Program-made: the position numbers and the translations under genes
Part shown: positions 49,623-63,690 of the stretch, in pieces
Numbering within the stretch: position 1 is the stretch's first letter
How the letters are laid out: every line of letters begins with the position of its first letter
Source: Schistosoma haematobium
Lineage: Eukaryota > Platyhelminthes > Trematoda > Strigeidida > Schistosomatidae
DNA length: 64,000 nucleotides
Direction of reading: 5' to 3'
Assembly: GCF_000699445.3 (NCBI RefSeq)
Contig: NC_067199.1
Coordinates: 28,852,402-28,916,401 of the forward strand
The notes under the pieces: model-generated
Told to the model about the DNA's origin: nothing
Databases searched by the model: none
What the model saw: only the letters and a program-made list of their open reading frames with translations

Positions 49623-52000
49623 GTAAGTTAGGATTGATATACTTGCATAAGAGTTTTGTTGTTTGCATAATGCTTTTATCGAATTACATGATGTGTTTTT
49701 CAGGATGTATTTTAACATACAGAGAGGTTTTACAAAGAGCACCATATAATCAATAGTTTTATACTATGATACAGGTCGATGTAAAACATCCCTTCGCACT
49801 TCATCATACTGAACTTAAGTCTCATGTTGAAAGATAGTTTACTTGAACAATAAATGAAGGTTGGTTTTCTCTCACTACCAGACACTAACTTCTCTTTCAG
49901 ATGGGGCTACTTAATAAAATCCGTTTGTAGGTTACTTAGATTCCTTAGCCATTTGAATCAGCCAGTGTTGCTATTCGATATTTATTTCAAGTATGTCAAT
50001 TAATTTGTTAAATGTAATACTGATTTTTCTCATACAACCAATATTCGTGATTGTATCTTCGTAGTTTGTTACCCTGCAATAATATAATCTTGCTGTTGAT
50101 TAACGTAAATAAGCTACTTCTTACAGTTCAAACTATTCAAGTTATCAACTTTCATTTATCATTAACGTTAAGTCGATTGCCGTATCAAAGCCCACAATGT
50201 TTCAGCAGAGATGCAGATGCTGGGAAGTATTAAGTCTTCTTATCATGCTTCGAATTCTTCTACTGTCTAATATTCTTGGAGACTTCAATTTACTTGACTG
50301 GCTCCTGATTCGAAACACCACTGACACAAAATCGTATATATGTTTCAAAGGAATAAAATAACAAAATATCAGTTGTATATGTATGTAAACTTAAAATAGG
50401 GATACTCTAGCTTCCTTTCATCAATTAGAGCTGATTGGTTGAAAAATGGGTCAGCCATGTTAGAATTAAAACTGACAGAGAACAGTTTGAATAAATCAAT
50501 GTCATATGGATAAATAAATGGAATGATATTTATTTAATGCTCTATATGATCATACCTTCGAATTTGAGATTCTCTGCAGAATAGAAAATGGAATGGATCA
50601 ATTTAGAAAACAGGGTTTTTGTGAAAAAAGTTACTGGGAATCAGTTAGTGATGTTTCAGAATAAATCCTGTTAAAATCGTTTCTGGATATCAAAGGAATT
50701 CGATGATGGTTATTCTAAGTATATGACTTGCTAACTAGATTTCTATTTCATAACCTAGTAGTACTCTGATTTCGATAAAAAATAATGATACTAATAAAAA
50801 TAAATAATAATTACTATTAATTCTTCTTGAATCCTCTAAATCACTTGCATTCAGTCTCCTATATTATCATGTTTATATGATAGTGTTATTTGGATAGAAA
50901 TCGACAATCGACAACTTGTAGCATCATTCAAACGATTTATAAATTTATGTAATATATGGATGTACTTTTTGATCATATGGTCACAGATGAAACATATCTC
51001 ACTGTTTTATTATGTTAGATTATTGCAAAACTTATAATGAGTGTATGCAATCTAATTAATCCTACTCTGATTTTGTTCACAAACATATTTCACTGAATGA
51101 ACCACAAGATATGAATATCAAAATTTATTCATATTGCCTAATGATTTTTTAATCCTATGTATATACTTGATTCATTATTGGATATTTCATAGTGTACAGG
51201 AGTCGCTTAAGTGAGGTGATTATTTCCAAACTATTCTCATCAATCAGTATTGTTACCTAGCTAAACTGGAGTGATTTAATTAATTATAACCCTTTTTCTC
51301 TTTTTAAGACTGAGTTCATCAATGTTGGTTAACTTAACCGAAACACCTAAATTGTCGAACTATCTCGGTTTTGGAAAGTAATCTCGGAAGACTTGTAATG
51401 CATAGAATCAAGAAGTAAATGTTCATTGATTCTTATAGTCAGTTTTATTCATTTAAATCGTGCACATTTTGCACAAAATTATCCGTCAAAAAAACAAAAA
51501 CATGTTCCTTGTTGTTTTCGATCTACAGATAATCAGTATAAACATACAACAACACATGTGAACTGAATGCACAAGACATTTCCATAGTAGATTTTCTTCG
51601 CAGACAGAATCACCATACAGTAGAAGCAGTATAGAAATGTATCCAAGGTTTTCTACTTACCTTCCATTATCAGCACTAGCCAGATGCAGTCAATGAAAAA
51701 TTGTTTCGCTAATCGCAAATAAACTTTAATATAAAGTTCAATTATTAGGTATATTACCAAATCATTTCGATTTACATTAGACGATTATGAATAATATAAA
51801 TTCATTGCCTAAAAGTAGTTTCTCCGAGCTCGAAAATTATTCAGTTTATTGTAGGATAGTGAATAAATGTGTCAGGTATTAAAATTATATATATATATAT
51901 CCCTTCATTCATAATATCATCAAAAAACTGTGAACATTCTCATTATCGAATACCACATACAGACAAACTTACCAGTTATATGTACTGATTTGTTTGATAG
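49623..52000. other. Intron 19
   Basis: About 2.4 kb, AT-rich, with an AT dinucleotide run near 51887. No gene or known element recognised. Confidence 0.5.
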
Positions 52001-52175
52001 TTCACATTCAGCACTGATCAATACAGTGCTTCGATTGGACATATATCTTTAACTCTACCTCCAACATTTGCTACCTATCCAGAAGGCTACAAAATAAATA
52101 CGGAGGAATTCGTTACATCGAATGCCGTATTGACAACTTTCGGCTACGTAAGTGTTACAAATCTACTGAGTCTAG
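52001..52175 (+). CDS. Exon 20
   Basis: The acceptor is TGTTTGATAG. Two donors exist: GTAAGT after 52147 (phase 0) and GTAAGG after 52175 (phase 1). Only the second fits exon 21. 58 codons with the repeat-like pattern SASIGHISLTLPPTFATYPE and no sequon. Confidence 0.78.
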
Positions 52176-54835
52176 GTAAGGTTATTTTAAAATTATCAGT
52201 ATTATTGAGAATGTTCACAATGCTTGGTTATAAAACTAAGTATATGGTCACCGGAACCTTAGTAGGCGATTTTATTATCTATCTGAAACGCACTTATGCA
52301 AAGTCCAATTCTCATAAATTCTATCATCAAGGAATGCAGTTAATAGATGCATTCAATGTTTCAGAATAGTGAACAAAACATTTTTGATCATTGCTGATAA
52401 AAATCCTTAGTTCAGTGCTTATTCTACAACAGTTTTTAATCAAGAATGTACATATTTCCAGTCGTTTTATTTTATCCACCTTACTATAACAACAGGAGAG
52501 ACGAACTTTATATTCACCGTCAATTCATCTACTATAAGGGTCTTTCAATTTATCATTTATGAACAAAACCGTTTATCAGTTAAGTGAAAGTTTTTACAGG
52601 ATGGTCATAAACTCATAAGTTATTCAGATAGCTATAGAATAAAGGTAAACACTGAACACTAATTGAATAGAACGCAATTCCAATTTACTTCTAGATGTTT
52701 GTCACTTTGAAATGATTTTAAACAAAATGGCATACGACTATCAATAATATGGAACTTAGTTATAATAAAATAAACTAGGTAACTAACTGATATAAACTAC
52801 CGATAAGGAATTGAGTGCAGTTAAATAAAAAAAATGGAATCCTGTATCGCCTATACGAAATAATCGTCAATAGGAGCGCTAGAGGTATTTTTGATTTCAT
52901 TTCTAAAGTAGAACATGAAGACTAAACTGCGGAATAAATGATATCTCTAGATGATGCACCATAGCTTATCAATGTACCGTAAACGGAAACAATTGAATCA
53001 GTGAGTCGACAGCTACACAAATAATAAATCAATATTGGAATTTCCGTGGTTAGCTTTATAGAATTACTTTTGAAATGTACAATGAACCTTCATTTTGTCT
53101 TCAATCGTACACATCACAGATACATCGATGAAATGTCAATGGGTTCTCTTCTAGGTCGTGTCCTTCCTGAAACTAGAAAGCGGACCTCTAAAACAGATTG
53201 TTAGAAGCTTGAATTTAATAGCCGTTACATTAGTGATACTTTACTATCGTCAATCAAAATATTGAAAAAGAATAACTATGAAAGTGACTAAAAATATGTA
53301 CTCAGTAATCAGATTCACATGTGAAGAGAAACTTGATAACAAATTACATTTCTCTAACGTCTTATTAAACAGAAAGCAAAACGGTTCTATCACAAGAAGT
53401 GTGTATGGAAGAAGTTCTTCAGGAAGCCAGTACACACTTTAAAATTTGTGCCCATTCATTGCAAGAGAAACTTAGTTAGATATCTTGCAAGTAAAGGTAG
53501 GAAGATGTTCTCAAACGACACTAAAAACAAGGGACTAGAGAGTGAGTAGGTGAGAATACAAATTTTAACCACAATCGGTTTAATGTGATTCTATTTTACT
53601 AAGTTGTTCATTATTATTATTATCATCCCTATTGTTATTATTATCTCCATCATGAAGACGAAATTATCCTACTATGCACTTTATCACACGATTTATCGTA
53701 TCACTATCATATTGATTGTAACTTGGCACTTTACAACAAATCATTCTGACATTTATTGAGTGATCTATCTAATTTACTTGTGGCAGTTTTGAAGTAGTTA
53801 TGCTGTAAGCGATGCAAAGTTCACCAACATTGTTTAATTAACTAGCATGCCTTATATTATCCTTTATAATGTAACACAAATATTATGAATTTATAATTAT
53901 AGAGCCTGATGACGAAGTTACTGAAAATGATTGTTCCCACAGATATTCTTTGCTTTTGTACTTTTTACTTATTATGGTTATTTATGTGATCTATTCCACT
54001 GTTATCACTAACTCACAAACTCCCTTGATTGGTTTAATATTTCCATATATGCATATAAATATCATTTCATATTAGAGTAATGCTTGATGAGGATCTAATT
54101 AGCAACATTATTGTCCAATTATATAAGATTTACATACTGAAAACACTATAGTTTACCCAGTTAAGGAACAGAATATATCTAAATTGATATATTGTGAACT
54201 AAATGAAGATTATTCCAATAACAATAAAAGATGATTAGTTTCTTGTGGCAATATAAATACGATGATGAAAATTCAAATATTTAGAGGCTTATTATAGACC
54301 TCCAATTAACAAGATATTACATTTTATCAACTATCATTTCAGAGTTAATAGAAGCTAAGTCGAATTTAATTTCTCATTTAACCATTTTAGATGAAATGAT
54401 AATATGTAGCATTCCATCGAGTATAAATGAACTTATTAACTGATAATCGATCACACTAATAAATCGATTAGTATCAGTATGGGGATACACACTGATGGGG
54501 AACCCCATACTAGGACGAAACGGCCATCCAGTGCTTCCAAGTTTTTAATGCTGGTATAGCTTAGACTGACTCGTGGATTCAACTGTTGAAAGTTGATTAG
54601 TACTAAACTGAGTATCAATGAAATACTGGTGAAATCACTTAGTCATTTCCAATACAATCATGTTTCTGTTTTCCTGAAACATCGTTCAATAGTATCCGGA
54701 GATGATCGTTATTTTTCAGTTAGTTTCATTTTATAATTATTTCCAATAAATTTCAAGTATTTCTGTTCAGACTGGTTGTTCATATCTGGAAAACTACATG
54801 TTAATCTATATTTTGCTTCATCAAATTTGATGTAG
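52176..54835. other. Intron 20 with a SINE fragment
   Basis: About 2.7 kb. Only the SINE piece at about 54465-54600 is recognisable; an ATT microsatellite lies near 53610. Confidence 0.5.
54465..54600 (+). mobile_element. SINE 3' half with degraded hammerhead ribozyme
   Basis: CACTGATGGGGAACCCC, then CATACTAGGACGAAACGGCC, ATCCAGTGCTTCCAAG and a GACTCGTGGATTCAACTGTT tail. The GGACGAAAC arm is intact, but the CUGAUGA core reads CTGATGG and stem II is mispaired, so self-cleavage is unlikely. Pol III boxes are absent. Confidence 0.72.
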
Positions 54836-55014
54836 GGACTTATGATACTTCTTTACCAGTGTCCAACCGCTCAGTTCGTCTAACAGTTTTTATTCAGATC
54901 TCTAACTATGGCTTAATATCAACCAGGTTTGAAGCAAAGGTCTCACCGACAGGAGAAAATTCTACAGTGAATGTTTGTGAGAGTCAAGTCTCCTCATTTA
55001 AAAATTTCACTGCG
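54836..55014 (+). CDS. Exon 21
   Basis: The acceptor TTTGATGTAG supplies two bases after exon 20. 59 codons, then the donor GTAAGA in phase 0. Sequons NRS, NST and NFT; pattern VRLTVFIQISNYGLISTRFE. It is separated from exon 22 by only 60 bases. Confidence 0.82.
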
Positions 55015-55074
55015 GTAAGATTAATTTTAAGTATTCTGTAAAAACTAACTTACCTCTTTTCTTCAAATATATAG

Positions 55075-55272
55075 TATATGAAAAGCGTTATTTCAATAAA
55101 GAATATTCCAGTCTTGAATCAGGTTGAAAAGACTCAATTCTTCACAGTTCAACTAACTGTCACACCAAATACATATTCTTACTATATTCTTGAGGCCAAA
55201 ATCCAAAATAAAATACTTGGAGAAGTGTGTTACATTGATTACTTGCTAGAAGAAAACAATCAAACACGAAAA
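55075..55272 (+). CDS. Exon 22
   Basis: Acceptor AATATATAG, donor GTAAGT, 66 codons, phase 0 on both sides. One NQT sequon; pattern FFTVQLTVTPNTYSYYILEA. The 60-base intron before it is far shorter than any other intron of this gene in the window. Confidence 0.82.
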
Positions 55273-56688
55273 GTAAGTTTACTGTTTTGCATCTCGGTAA
55301 ATCATACACTTGATCGACGAGCCACTAACATCCGATATATTTACTGGCCCTCGGAAATCGTCCTTTTTTGAACCTTGAACTGAAAGCAAAAGCAGTGAAA
55401 CATGAAAAAGTTTTCACTATGAAGATTTAATTAGTTAATGAGGACAAGGATATCTTTAAGATTATGACTGACCATAAAATTCTAGCAGCTTTGGGATAAA
55501 GCACCAAATTGGTAATAAATGTAGTAATTTATTTATAGGTATTTGGAAAAGTGATATCGGAGCGATCCGCGGTTGACTATGATCACCACTACAGGAAGAG
55601 TGTGTGCCAGTTAACCGATAAGATCCCTCGTAGGTCAAATATCAGAAGGCAGTTGATGGCTGTAGTCGAGATGTATTTATTGGCGATCTCATGGTATCGA
55701 CAGAATACCGAGATCATGCCAGGTTACAAGTGAGGTTACTGAGCGTAACCGAATTCGTGCAAGGTCACGAGCAACGGAAGAATGTATGTATTTTGGTACA
55801 CTTAAACAGACAAGTACGTTTAAACAATCCCTGGTACAATTTGTTATGATACTAATTGTTTCCATTACACCAATCGCATTCTCTTGACAAAAGTAGGTCA
55901 CTACAACTGATCGAACGCAGCCCCTAATATCAGCAGAGGAAAAAGTAAATCTTTAAAAATGAATTTGTACTCAGTGAATAAGCTAACAGTTATCTAGACT
56001 TAACAGTTGAGAACAGAACGCATTTGTGTTTAAAATGACAGTTACTAGGCCCCTGTCTCGATGTAGACGTCAACACCTGTGTACAGGATATAACTATTTG
56101 GCGAAGGCCAAATTACCTTATTTCCTGGAAACATAAATTTCGTTTTGTATGGAACAACCCCTACTGATGAAAGCGATTAAAATACGTGTTCAGAGTGATT
56201 TTCAAAGGTTAGCTATATGGAGTGGAAATGAAGTCACAGGACGTGTTACTGGTTTACATCTTGCTTGAAACCACATATTGTGGAAATTATAGTACAATCA
56301 TTTGCATAATCGAAAAAAACTCGTTTTCCCTACTTCACTAGATGTGAATCTAGTAAATGAGAAACATAACAAAACTAATTTCATTGAATTATCAATATAT
56401 TTATATTATACCATGGATTCACAGGTAATTTTATTTCAACAATTATTCTCAAAATATTCAAGTCATATTTCAAACATTCGGAAACTGTTAATGGAAGGTA
56501 ACTATTTCTGAACGATAATATCCGATACCAGTATTTCTCAGAAAGAGGTTAACACTTCCATTAGGCTTGCAATTCAACACTTTTATTTGTTCCTCTTTGC
56601 CTGTAATGAATATTCTTCACTAAGCAATTTGATTGTACAACATTTTGATTACTTTCTTCTCCTTTCAACTCACTTTCAAACACTACAG
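55273..56688. other. Intron 22 with possible repeat DNA
   Basis: 55550-55950 and 56040-56260 are richer in GC than the surroundings and look like decayed repeats that I cannot classify. No exon. Confidence 0.4.
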
Positions 56689-56949
56689 GTTAGATTGATA
56701 TCAGAATACACTATATTGAACTCACGAAGAAGTGGGAGTAGAACACCACTTGGTATAATCGAAAATAAAAAGGCCGTGAATATCAATTATAATTATGTGT
56801 TTGGAATTAAGTTATGCTATGACACCAGTTACGTAACTGGTGATGTGATCCAAATACAATTTACTTTAAGTGCAAATTCATTGGCTGTGAATACACAGAA
56901 TGTTGTATTTTCAATAAATTCTATGGTCCAACCACCATCGATTATTCCT
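56689..56949 (+). CDS. Exon 23
   Basis: The acceptor TTTCAAACACTACAG and donor GTAGGT bracket 87 codons, phase 0 both sides. No sequon; one Cys (IKLCYDTS); pattern DVIQIQFTLSANSLAVNTQN. Being phase 0 at its end it can join the duplicated exon 1 at 59144 in frame. Confidence 0.8.
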
Positions 56950-59143
56950 GTAGGTTTACTTCATTTTTTATTTGTTAGTCTAATCTAATCTAAAGCACAT
57001 ACTTCGATAATATATTTCGTTTAAACAACTAACTTCATCTGATGTTATCCTATATATATTACATGCATATCTTGAGTTAATGATCGAGTTGCTACTGAAA
57101 TATAGTGTATCTATATGTTTTTGTAGTTGACTAGGTGATCGAGATGGAATAAGGAATAACTGACCAAGTTATCAATGTAATTACAATCTAATTGATAATT
57201 TTATTACTGGATTAATCCTGAAAGTGCTTTTTTCCTGATTTACTACTTTCTCAAACAGATTATAGCAGAGACCTTAAAACAACTTGACAATTTAGAAATT
57301 TTACTAACTTTTCGAACAAATGAAATGTTAAATTGATAGCTCTGAATATTCAATGGTGACTGAGAAACTGAAAAAATAAAAATTAATAGAATGCAAATCC
57401 ATAAAATAGAATGTTAAATTGAATTTGTCTACTTTGAAATATCATCACCAGCATGCCATTTAATGATTTCAACTGAAATGAGCGTTGTGTAGATTGTTTA
57501 TGATAGTAAAGTGATATGTTTGTGGAATACTTTATTGAGATGTGCTCAGTATGGATACCCCGAACTCGATGATACACATTGAAAACACAAAGACTGGTGG
57601 TAAGGATTTATTTGACCCTGCATATAAATTACAATAATATATGAATACATTACATCTTATATGATTTCTTTAGTCAGATTAACTGACGGATTTGCATAAT
57701 TCGAACTGAGGAGTATTTATTATCAGGTAATTAAGAATTAAATGTGCGAATACAGATTTACCATATCATACAATTAAGCATCTATAACCAACATATGTAA
57801 CTAATTAACTGAGTTATAGAATTACTCCTCAAAATGTGATTCAATATCACAGACGACCGATTTCACATGTCAGTCGTACTCCGATTGTGATTTAGTCATT
57901 GCTTGCAATATCACATATCTCACGAAATAACATGGGATCCTTTTTCAGTGATATATTTGTAGTAGCCTAATGAATAGGAAACTGTATTTCTGATGTTTCA
58001 CGAATCAGCATGAATTACTTCTTCATAGAATAGACCAATGAATCATATCAGTACAAGTTTAAATACTGCAGAGGAACAAATCACGTATTTAGTACAAAGG
58101 AAACAAGTCTGATCATGCTATTGTCATGCCAGTCGGGTCAAATTGGATCTAATATTAGGAATATTTGTATGTAGTCATCTGTATCCGAGTGTGTGAGAAA
58201 ATGTGATTTGTGCAATGTGTGAGAGTGGTGCTAATTTTATCGGTATTTATAGTTTTAAATTAATAGGTTTGATGAAATCATTTGTTTGCACCAAATACTT
58301 GTATTACTGCCTTGGGTTATCCTAAACAATTCACACATCCATTAAAGTCGTAAGTGTAAACTATTCGATTACGACTTAGTGATCTAAAGGTTAAAACTCC
58401 AACAGCAGAATTCAACACTGTGGATTCAATCATTGATGCAATTGTGAATACACATTTGTGATGAATCCTATACTTGAACGGGGAATCTGCCCACTGCTTT
58501 CAGATTCTTAACTGTGTTTTTGCTGGGCCATATACATGATGCATACTATAAAGCAACATTGATTCGCTCATTATAAATCAATCATGGAAATATTCTGATT
58601 TCTCCCATAGTGAGAATGAAGTGGCAGTTGGAAACAACTGTAATATAACCGTTCACTGTTACATATTTTGATCATCAGTTTCTTTGGTAAAGAAAAGTTG
58701 TATGAGAGGGGCGATAACGATTAAAGATTGATCTAGATATCTTTTCTTTCTGAAATTATTTTGACTTTAGTATTAAATATTTGTTTATCCTATTCCTCAT
58801 ATCTGTAAATACGTCAATTATTATGCAATAGTTTATTTGTAAATATTCTGCTGTTATACTTACGGAAAGTGAATCATCGAAATAACTGTTATTTATCTGC
58901 CTAAAGAATGACATTTCATAAGAAAGATACTGGTATTTATGATGAAAGTTTTCGCTTTTGTGGTCATTTCCTCTATTCAGTTATATGTTTACCAGTGTTA
59001 GACGGAAACAAATTCGGCTTACAGAAGCTTTGTCACTCGACTTGAAACCCATAAAAATTGTAAACGAATGTAAACTGATTTTAGAACTTTATAAACTATA
59101 ATCTGCCTCATTGTTGCTGTTTGTAAACTCCTCCTGAATACAG
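56950..59143. other. Intron 23, bridging to the second copy
   Basis: No gene. About 58375-58515 has a degraded plus-strand SINE (CGACTTAGTGATCTAAAGGT, later GGGGAATCTGCCCACTGC). The duplicated unit begins at about 59066. Confidence 0.45.
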
Positions 59144-59385
59144 CCCTCCAAAGTTCCAACACTTACGATTGAAAAAATAGAACCACGAAATTCACAACCA
59201 CTGGTCAACTTTACCGCTATTGTTGAATGTCGTGTGAAATTTTTTGAGGATTTAGTTTACACACCAGTCACTCTCGTGATACAAGTAAATCCAGCTTATG
59301 GTATCATATTTAGACAAAATATCCAGACAGTTGGATATTTATTGAAAACTATGGCTCCTGTATCACCTTCTTACATTACGAAACC
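59144..59385 (+). CDS. Exon 1, second copy
   Basis: Same length, acceptor CAG and donor GTAAGT as the first copy. Five amino-acid changes (A to P, A to V, I to F, K to Q, R to K) against three silent ones. Phase 0 in, so it is compatible with exon 23. Confidence 0.8.
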
Positions 59386-59519
59386 GTAAGTAATAACATT
59401 TAAGTGTACCCATTTTATTTTTTCTATGATCATTATATGAAAGGAAGTTATGTAATAATCGTCTGGTAAAATAGTGGTAAGGTGAAGATAATTTTCCACT
59501 TGATTGCGATTAAGAGCAG

Positions 59520-60935
59520 GATGTTCAAAACGTGTAATACTTGCTACTTAATAGTTGTGAAAACAATTGGAAAGTAGGAATAATATAATAAAAATAAAAT
59601 GGATTATAGAAGATAGGAAGGGTGGTTAAGATCATGGAAGAATGAGAGACTGAACATACTGTTTGTGTACGGAATGTTTACGCTTAAGCTGGTGGACGGC
59701 AATAGTCTATGATGTACATAAGTTTTTCATTCGCATTCCTATTGAGCTGACTCCCCTGACTGTATGTATGATATTGAAGCAGGCTTTCGGTGTGGCGGAG
59801 TGGCCGGAATTGACTAGATGTTCCAAGATTGAGCTTTTGACTGACTTCTGTAATTCTTTGTGCAGCCAGACAGGGTATCCAATGTTGATCAGTATCTGCA
59901 GTAGTTTATTAAGTCATATATCGACTGTGACTTCGGTACAGATACGTCTAAACCACTAACAGAATGGATCAGGTTTCACTTTTATTTCAGTGGAAAGAAA
60001 CTTTGAAAATTCATGTAATAACCATTCCATGTTAACTCTCTATATATCGATCTTCGTAGAGAATCGTCAGTTCTTCTTTTTATCAGAACTTCCAAGAAGT
60101 AGAATTCTGAATCCGACTCTGATTCCACTTTGAACTTAATTGATTGATGACAGATATTAAAGGCATTCAGGATATCTGTGACAGTGATATTTTTATCACA
60201 AATATTGAAAGTGTAGTCTAAGTATCTCTTGTATAGAAAGAAGTTGTCCGAATAGTGTATTCCAGGTTAGCAATTAGGCAGTCATCTATAAGTGAGCCGA
60301 GTGGTGACCCTGTTGCTACGTCATCAGTTTGTCTGTAGAATGCATTGTTAAATTTAAGTCAGACGTCCAGAGCACATCGGATAAGTAGTTCCTTCAAATA
60401 GTGTATTGGAACACCAACAAGGAGTTTGTCTTTTCAATATAATCATGTCGTAGTCAGATTGTCTCCGTCACATTTGTAAAACAAGAGGCAATATCTAGTG
60501 AGGTCATTTTCTTTCCGGTTAAGTTGACACTTAATATTGGATCAACAAAATCAGACTAATCAGTAGTGGTGTATCTACTGAGTTGATTCCTGACTGGTCA
60601 TAGGATTTCAGCTGGCCATTGGGCGATTGTATGATATGGCGAGTTCTACATATCTAATATAAGACGTGTAGGAGTATCTTTCTTATTTATATGGTCATAC
60701 AATGGAATAATACGTCCAGTTCGTCTACGTTTTTCATAGAGGTTTCCACTGATAACTGATTTATCTTTTCTTTATTAATTTTTATAAATTTCTGCTCACT
60801 TTGATCTGTCGCATCTTTTTGGACTTTTTCTTTGTTCATCACTTCAACATATTTTAATTAGTGCAACAAATTGTTGGGGTCAGTTGTTCTAGAATGTTCT
60901 GTAACTGATCTGGATCCAGGTGAAGTTATCAGTTG
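59520..60935 (-). mobile_element. Penelope-like fragment, second copy
   Basis: Corresponds to 1030-2680. It lacks the part equivalent to about 1400-1735 but keeps about 120 bases (60470-60600) that are deleted from the first copy. Confidence 0.6.
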
Positions 60936-61490
60936 TCCTATAGCGACTCACGTGCAAATGGGTTTATTCTCATTTAACTCAGTTAAGCCCTTTTTATAAC
61001 TTATTTAGCGGACAAAGTCATCCGCACTATAACAATTTATTGTACCCTTATTATTATTTTGTGCTTGTATGATATACGCATGCTTGAATATTGCTTACGG
61101 CCTACGCATTTGTTCACTCTGCTAGTCTCACTACTAACCGCTTATTTGATTCGATTACTCATTAATTTCACATGCTATATATATGTCCATGTTATTCATA
61201 TGATTGACTCTGCTTTCTTTCTCTCTTGATTGTACTCGATTACTTACATTCGCTCAGTCGCTCGCTTGCCTGTTTGCCGTTCGACACAACTCTTAATGCT
61301 CGTTTAATGCATCTGTAATTTTGGACATCTGTGTGTGTGGTCTCGAAATAAACGTAATCAACGCTTCGTATTCGCCTTCTGAATAATATACCGTTGGGGT
61401 TAAATAGGACGGTTAGCAAGACGAATTGTATACGAAGTTTAAGGGATATATCGAATACCGACCACCACAGTCCTCTCATGTGTTTATGAA
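60936..61490. mobile_element. Insertion specific to the second copy, possibly a solo LTR
   Basis: About 550 bases absent from the first copy. It begins TGTCCTATAGCGACTCACGT and contains an AATAAA near 61348 and an ACCACCACAGTCC end, consistent with an LTR. No clear target-site duplication was found. The 79-codon minus-strand frame is not a known product. Confidence 0.4.
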
Positions 61491-62371
61491 ATTTTTAGGA
61501 ATTGGTTTTTGTGACTACTAAAATCAATCAAATTAATAGTTTCAATGACACATTGTTACGGATAAGTAACATTAAGTAAGAAAACTAGGAAAACTTGTGA
61601 CACTTTGTTTTAACGGCTAATCTTCAAAAAAATCTATAACCGATGTTATATTCTCTCCATATCAAACCTTATCATGATGAGTAGTGAAGCGGACTAACTG
61701 AGTAGTACACGAGTTTTACTGGAATACTCTACTTTCCTTTTCTTGACAAACTCAAAAAAACATATACCTTTATTATATTTTAACAAGTCAACTATAATTT
61801 AATTGACCTATTTCTTCATTTATAAACATCATCAGGATTGGAAAATATTTTGATGATAATTCTCACTTTTATTCATAGGTAACGTTGTCATCAGTACATG
61901 ACAAGTATTGGTCGTAAAAACTATTTCAATTTACTAAATGTATCCCTAAAACTGTTTGATCTTCAGTTGCATATTAGGGAGGCTACACAATCAAGGGTGA
62001 AATTAGTTCATTCAGTGATTGGTGAATATATGTTCTTCAGTGTAGTGTCTTAATAATGAAAGAAAAGAAGTTAAAAACTCTGTTTTGGAGTACGTCGTAG
62101 AGTTGAATCATTCAATGATCATAAATATTGATATTTAAATTGGGAATAATATTTCTTACAACAATCATGTTTAAATTAGACACAATCACCTACTCTCTGT
62201 TATTCATCTGAAATCAGAGTTCACAAGTAGTTTTATTGAACACTAAACTATCTGTAAGCCAGAAAATTTAAAAAATCAATAAATACATTAATATATCTTG
62301 ATTAGTCTGAAAGTTAATAATAAATATTCTTATTATTACTATAAACAGTATTTTCTTCTTGATTATTACAG
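61491..62371. other. Intron 1, second copy, 3' part
   Basis: Near-identical to 2701-3575, and identical over the last ~395 bases. No gene. Confidence 0.6.
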
Positions 62372-62570
62372 AGATTCAATTACAGCACAACTTAATACGG
62401 TATACTTTAACGAAACATGTACTGACTCTCAGTGTGATATAGCATTTCGTTATTCAGTAATGCCAATCACCACCATGCCATTCGTTATCACCTTCACATT
62501 TTCCACCCTTGGATCTGTGTTCACGAAGACATTAACAATCACCGCTCAAAATAACTATTCTATTCAGATG
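62372..62570 (+). CDS. Exon 2, second copy
   Basis: Same boundaries as exon 2. The first ~145 bases are identical. The last ~50 have five substitutions giving K to T, L to F and T to N. Both sequons are kept (NET, NYS). Confidence 0.8.
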
Positions 62571-62939
62571 GTATGACTCAAATTTTTATCTCAATTTTAT
62601 TCAACATTTTGTCTCACGACTATATCTCATTGATTGCTCATTGTTACGAGTGAGTAACAGACACTCACGGCTTACAGAGTTAAAAGATAACTTGGATATT
62701 TTAGTTCGACTAGGTGTTGGGAATTTTGACAACAGTATAAGAACTACTTAGTTTTTGAAGGTGATTCCTCTGATAATGTATTGCGAAGTAAACAACGTGA
62801 ATTAAGACATGTTACAATTCATGCAGTGTTGGTTTCATGAAAAGCAGATCACTCTAACACCGATATGTCAGAGTTATAGAATCATATTTGTTGTCACATA
62901 CTAATGGTAACATTTATTTTTGAAAGAGCACCGTATTGT

Positions 62940-63180
62940 CAGTTTGGGGTTCTAGCGATCGTTGGATTTTATTGAAGTCACCAACCGATCAAAGTTAGAC
63001 AACCACTGAAAAACTGGTAACACTGGACAGTCGTTTCATTATAGTTTGGGGTCTCTCAGGAATCCACATCCGCTAGCCCGAAGTTGAGAATCGAGCCCAA
63101 GTCCTTCGGCCCCGATAACAAACACTTGACCTTTAGACCTTTGAGTTGGGATCCAATGGTGAGCGACCATCTCCCATTGA
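62940..63180 (-). mobile_element. SINE, second copy
   Basis: Duplicate of the SINE at 4140-4440, including the AATGAAACGACTGTCCAGTG remnant. Confidence 0.6.
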
Positions 63181-63690
63181 CCTCTTGTATCAGTTAATTT
63201 ATGCCCAATATATAAAAGAACTTCATCGTTATGAAAATATTGTTATAACTGTGGGACTGAACCATGTTGAGTTGATTAACACGAGTATTCTAAGTGAATC
63301 CTATTTCAAAGCTGTATGTAATAAAGAGTGATTTGATGTTACAGATCTTAGTCGGAAATGACTGGATATCAGAATTAGGCAGAGACGCTTGTTAGGGACT
63401 GAATTTCCTGATTTTAATTTTGATTTCAGGATGATGACCTCATGAAGCCCAACATACATAAGTAAGGAGAAGTAAATGTTGATTGACTCCTAGTTTTTTC
63501 AGATTAAGTTTAAATTCATGATCATATGTATTGACTATGCTTTATAATTAGGATTTTGTAAAGTATTCAAACCACTCTTCCATATGTTATGGTATTGTTT
63601 TTACTTTTATGTTTTACTGAAAATGAAAATTTATTTTATTTTCCTTTGAAAATGTTCAACACTAACTCACGTTTGCTGATCATTTTAAAG

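Noticed and set aside
54484..54530. Active hammerhead ribozyme
   Set aside because: The conserved CUGAUGA core is altered and stem II does not pair as required.
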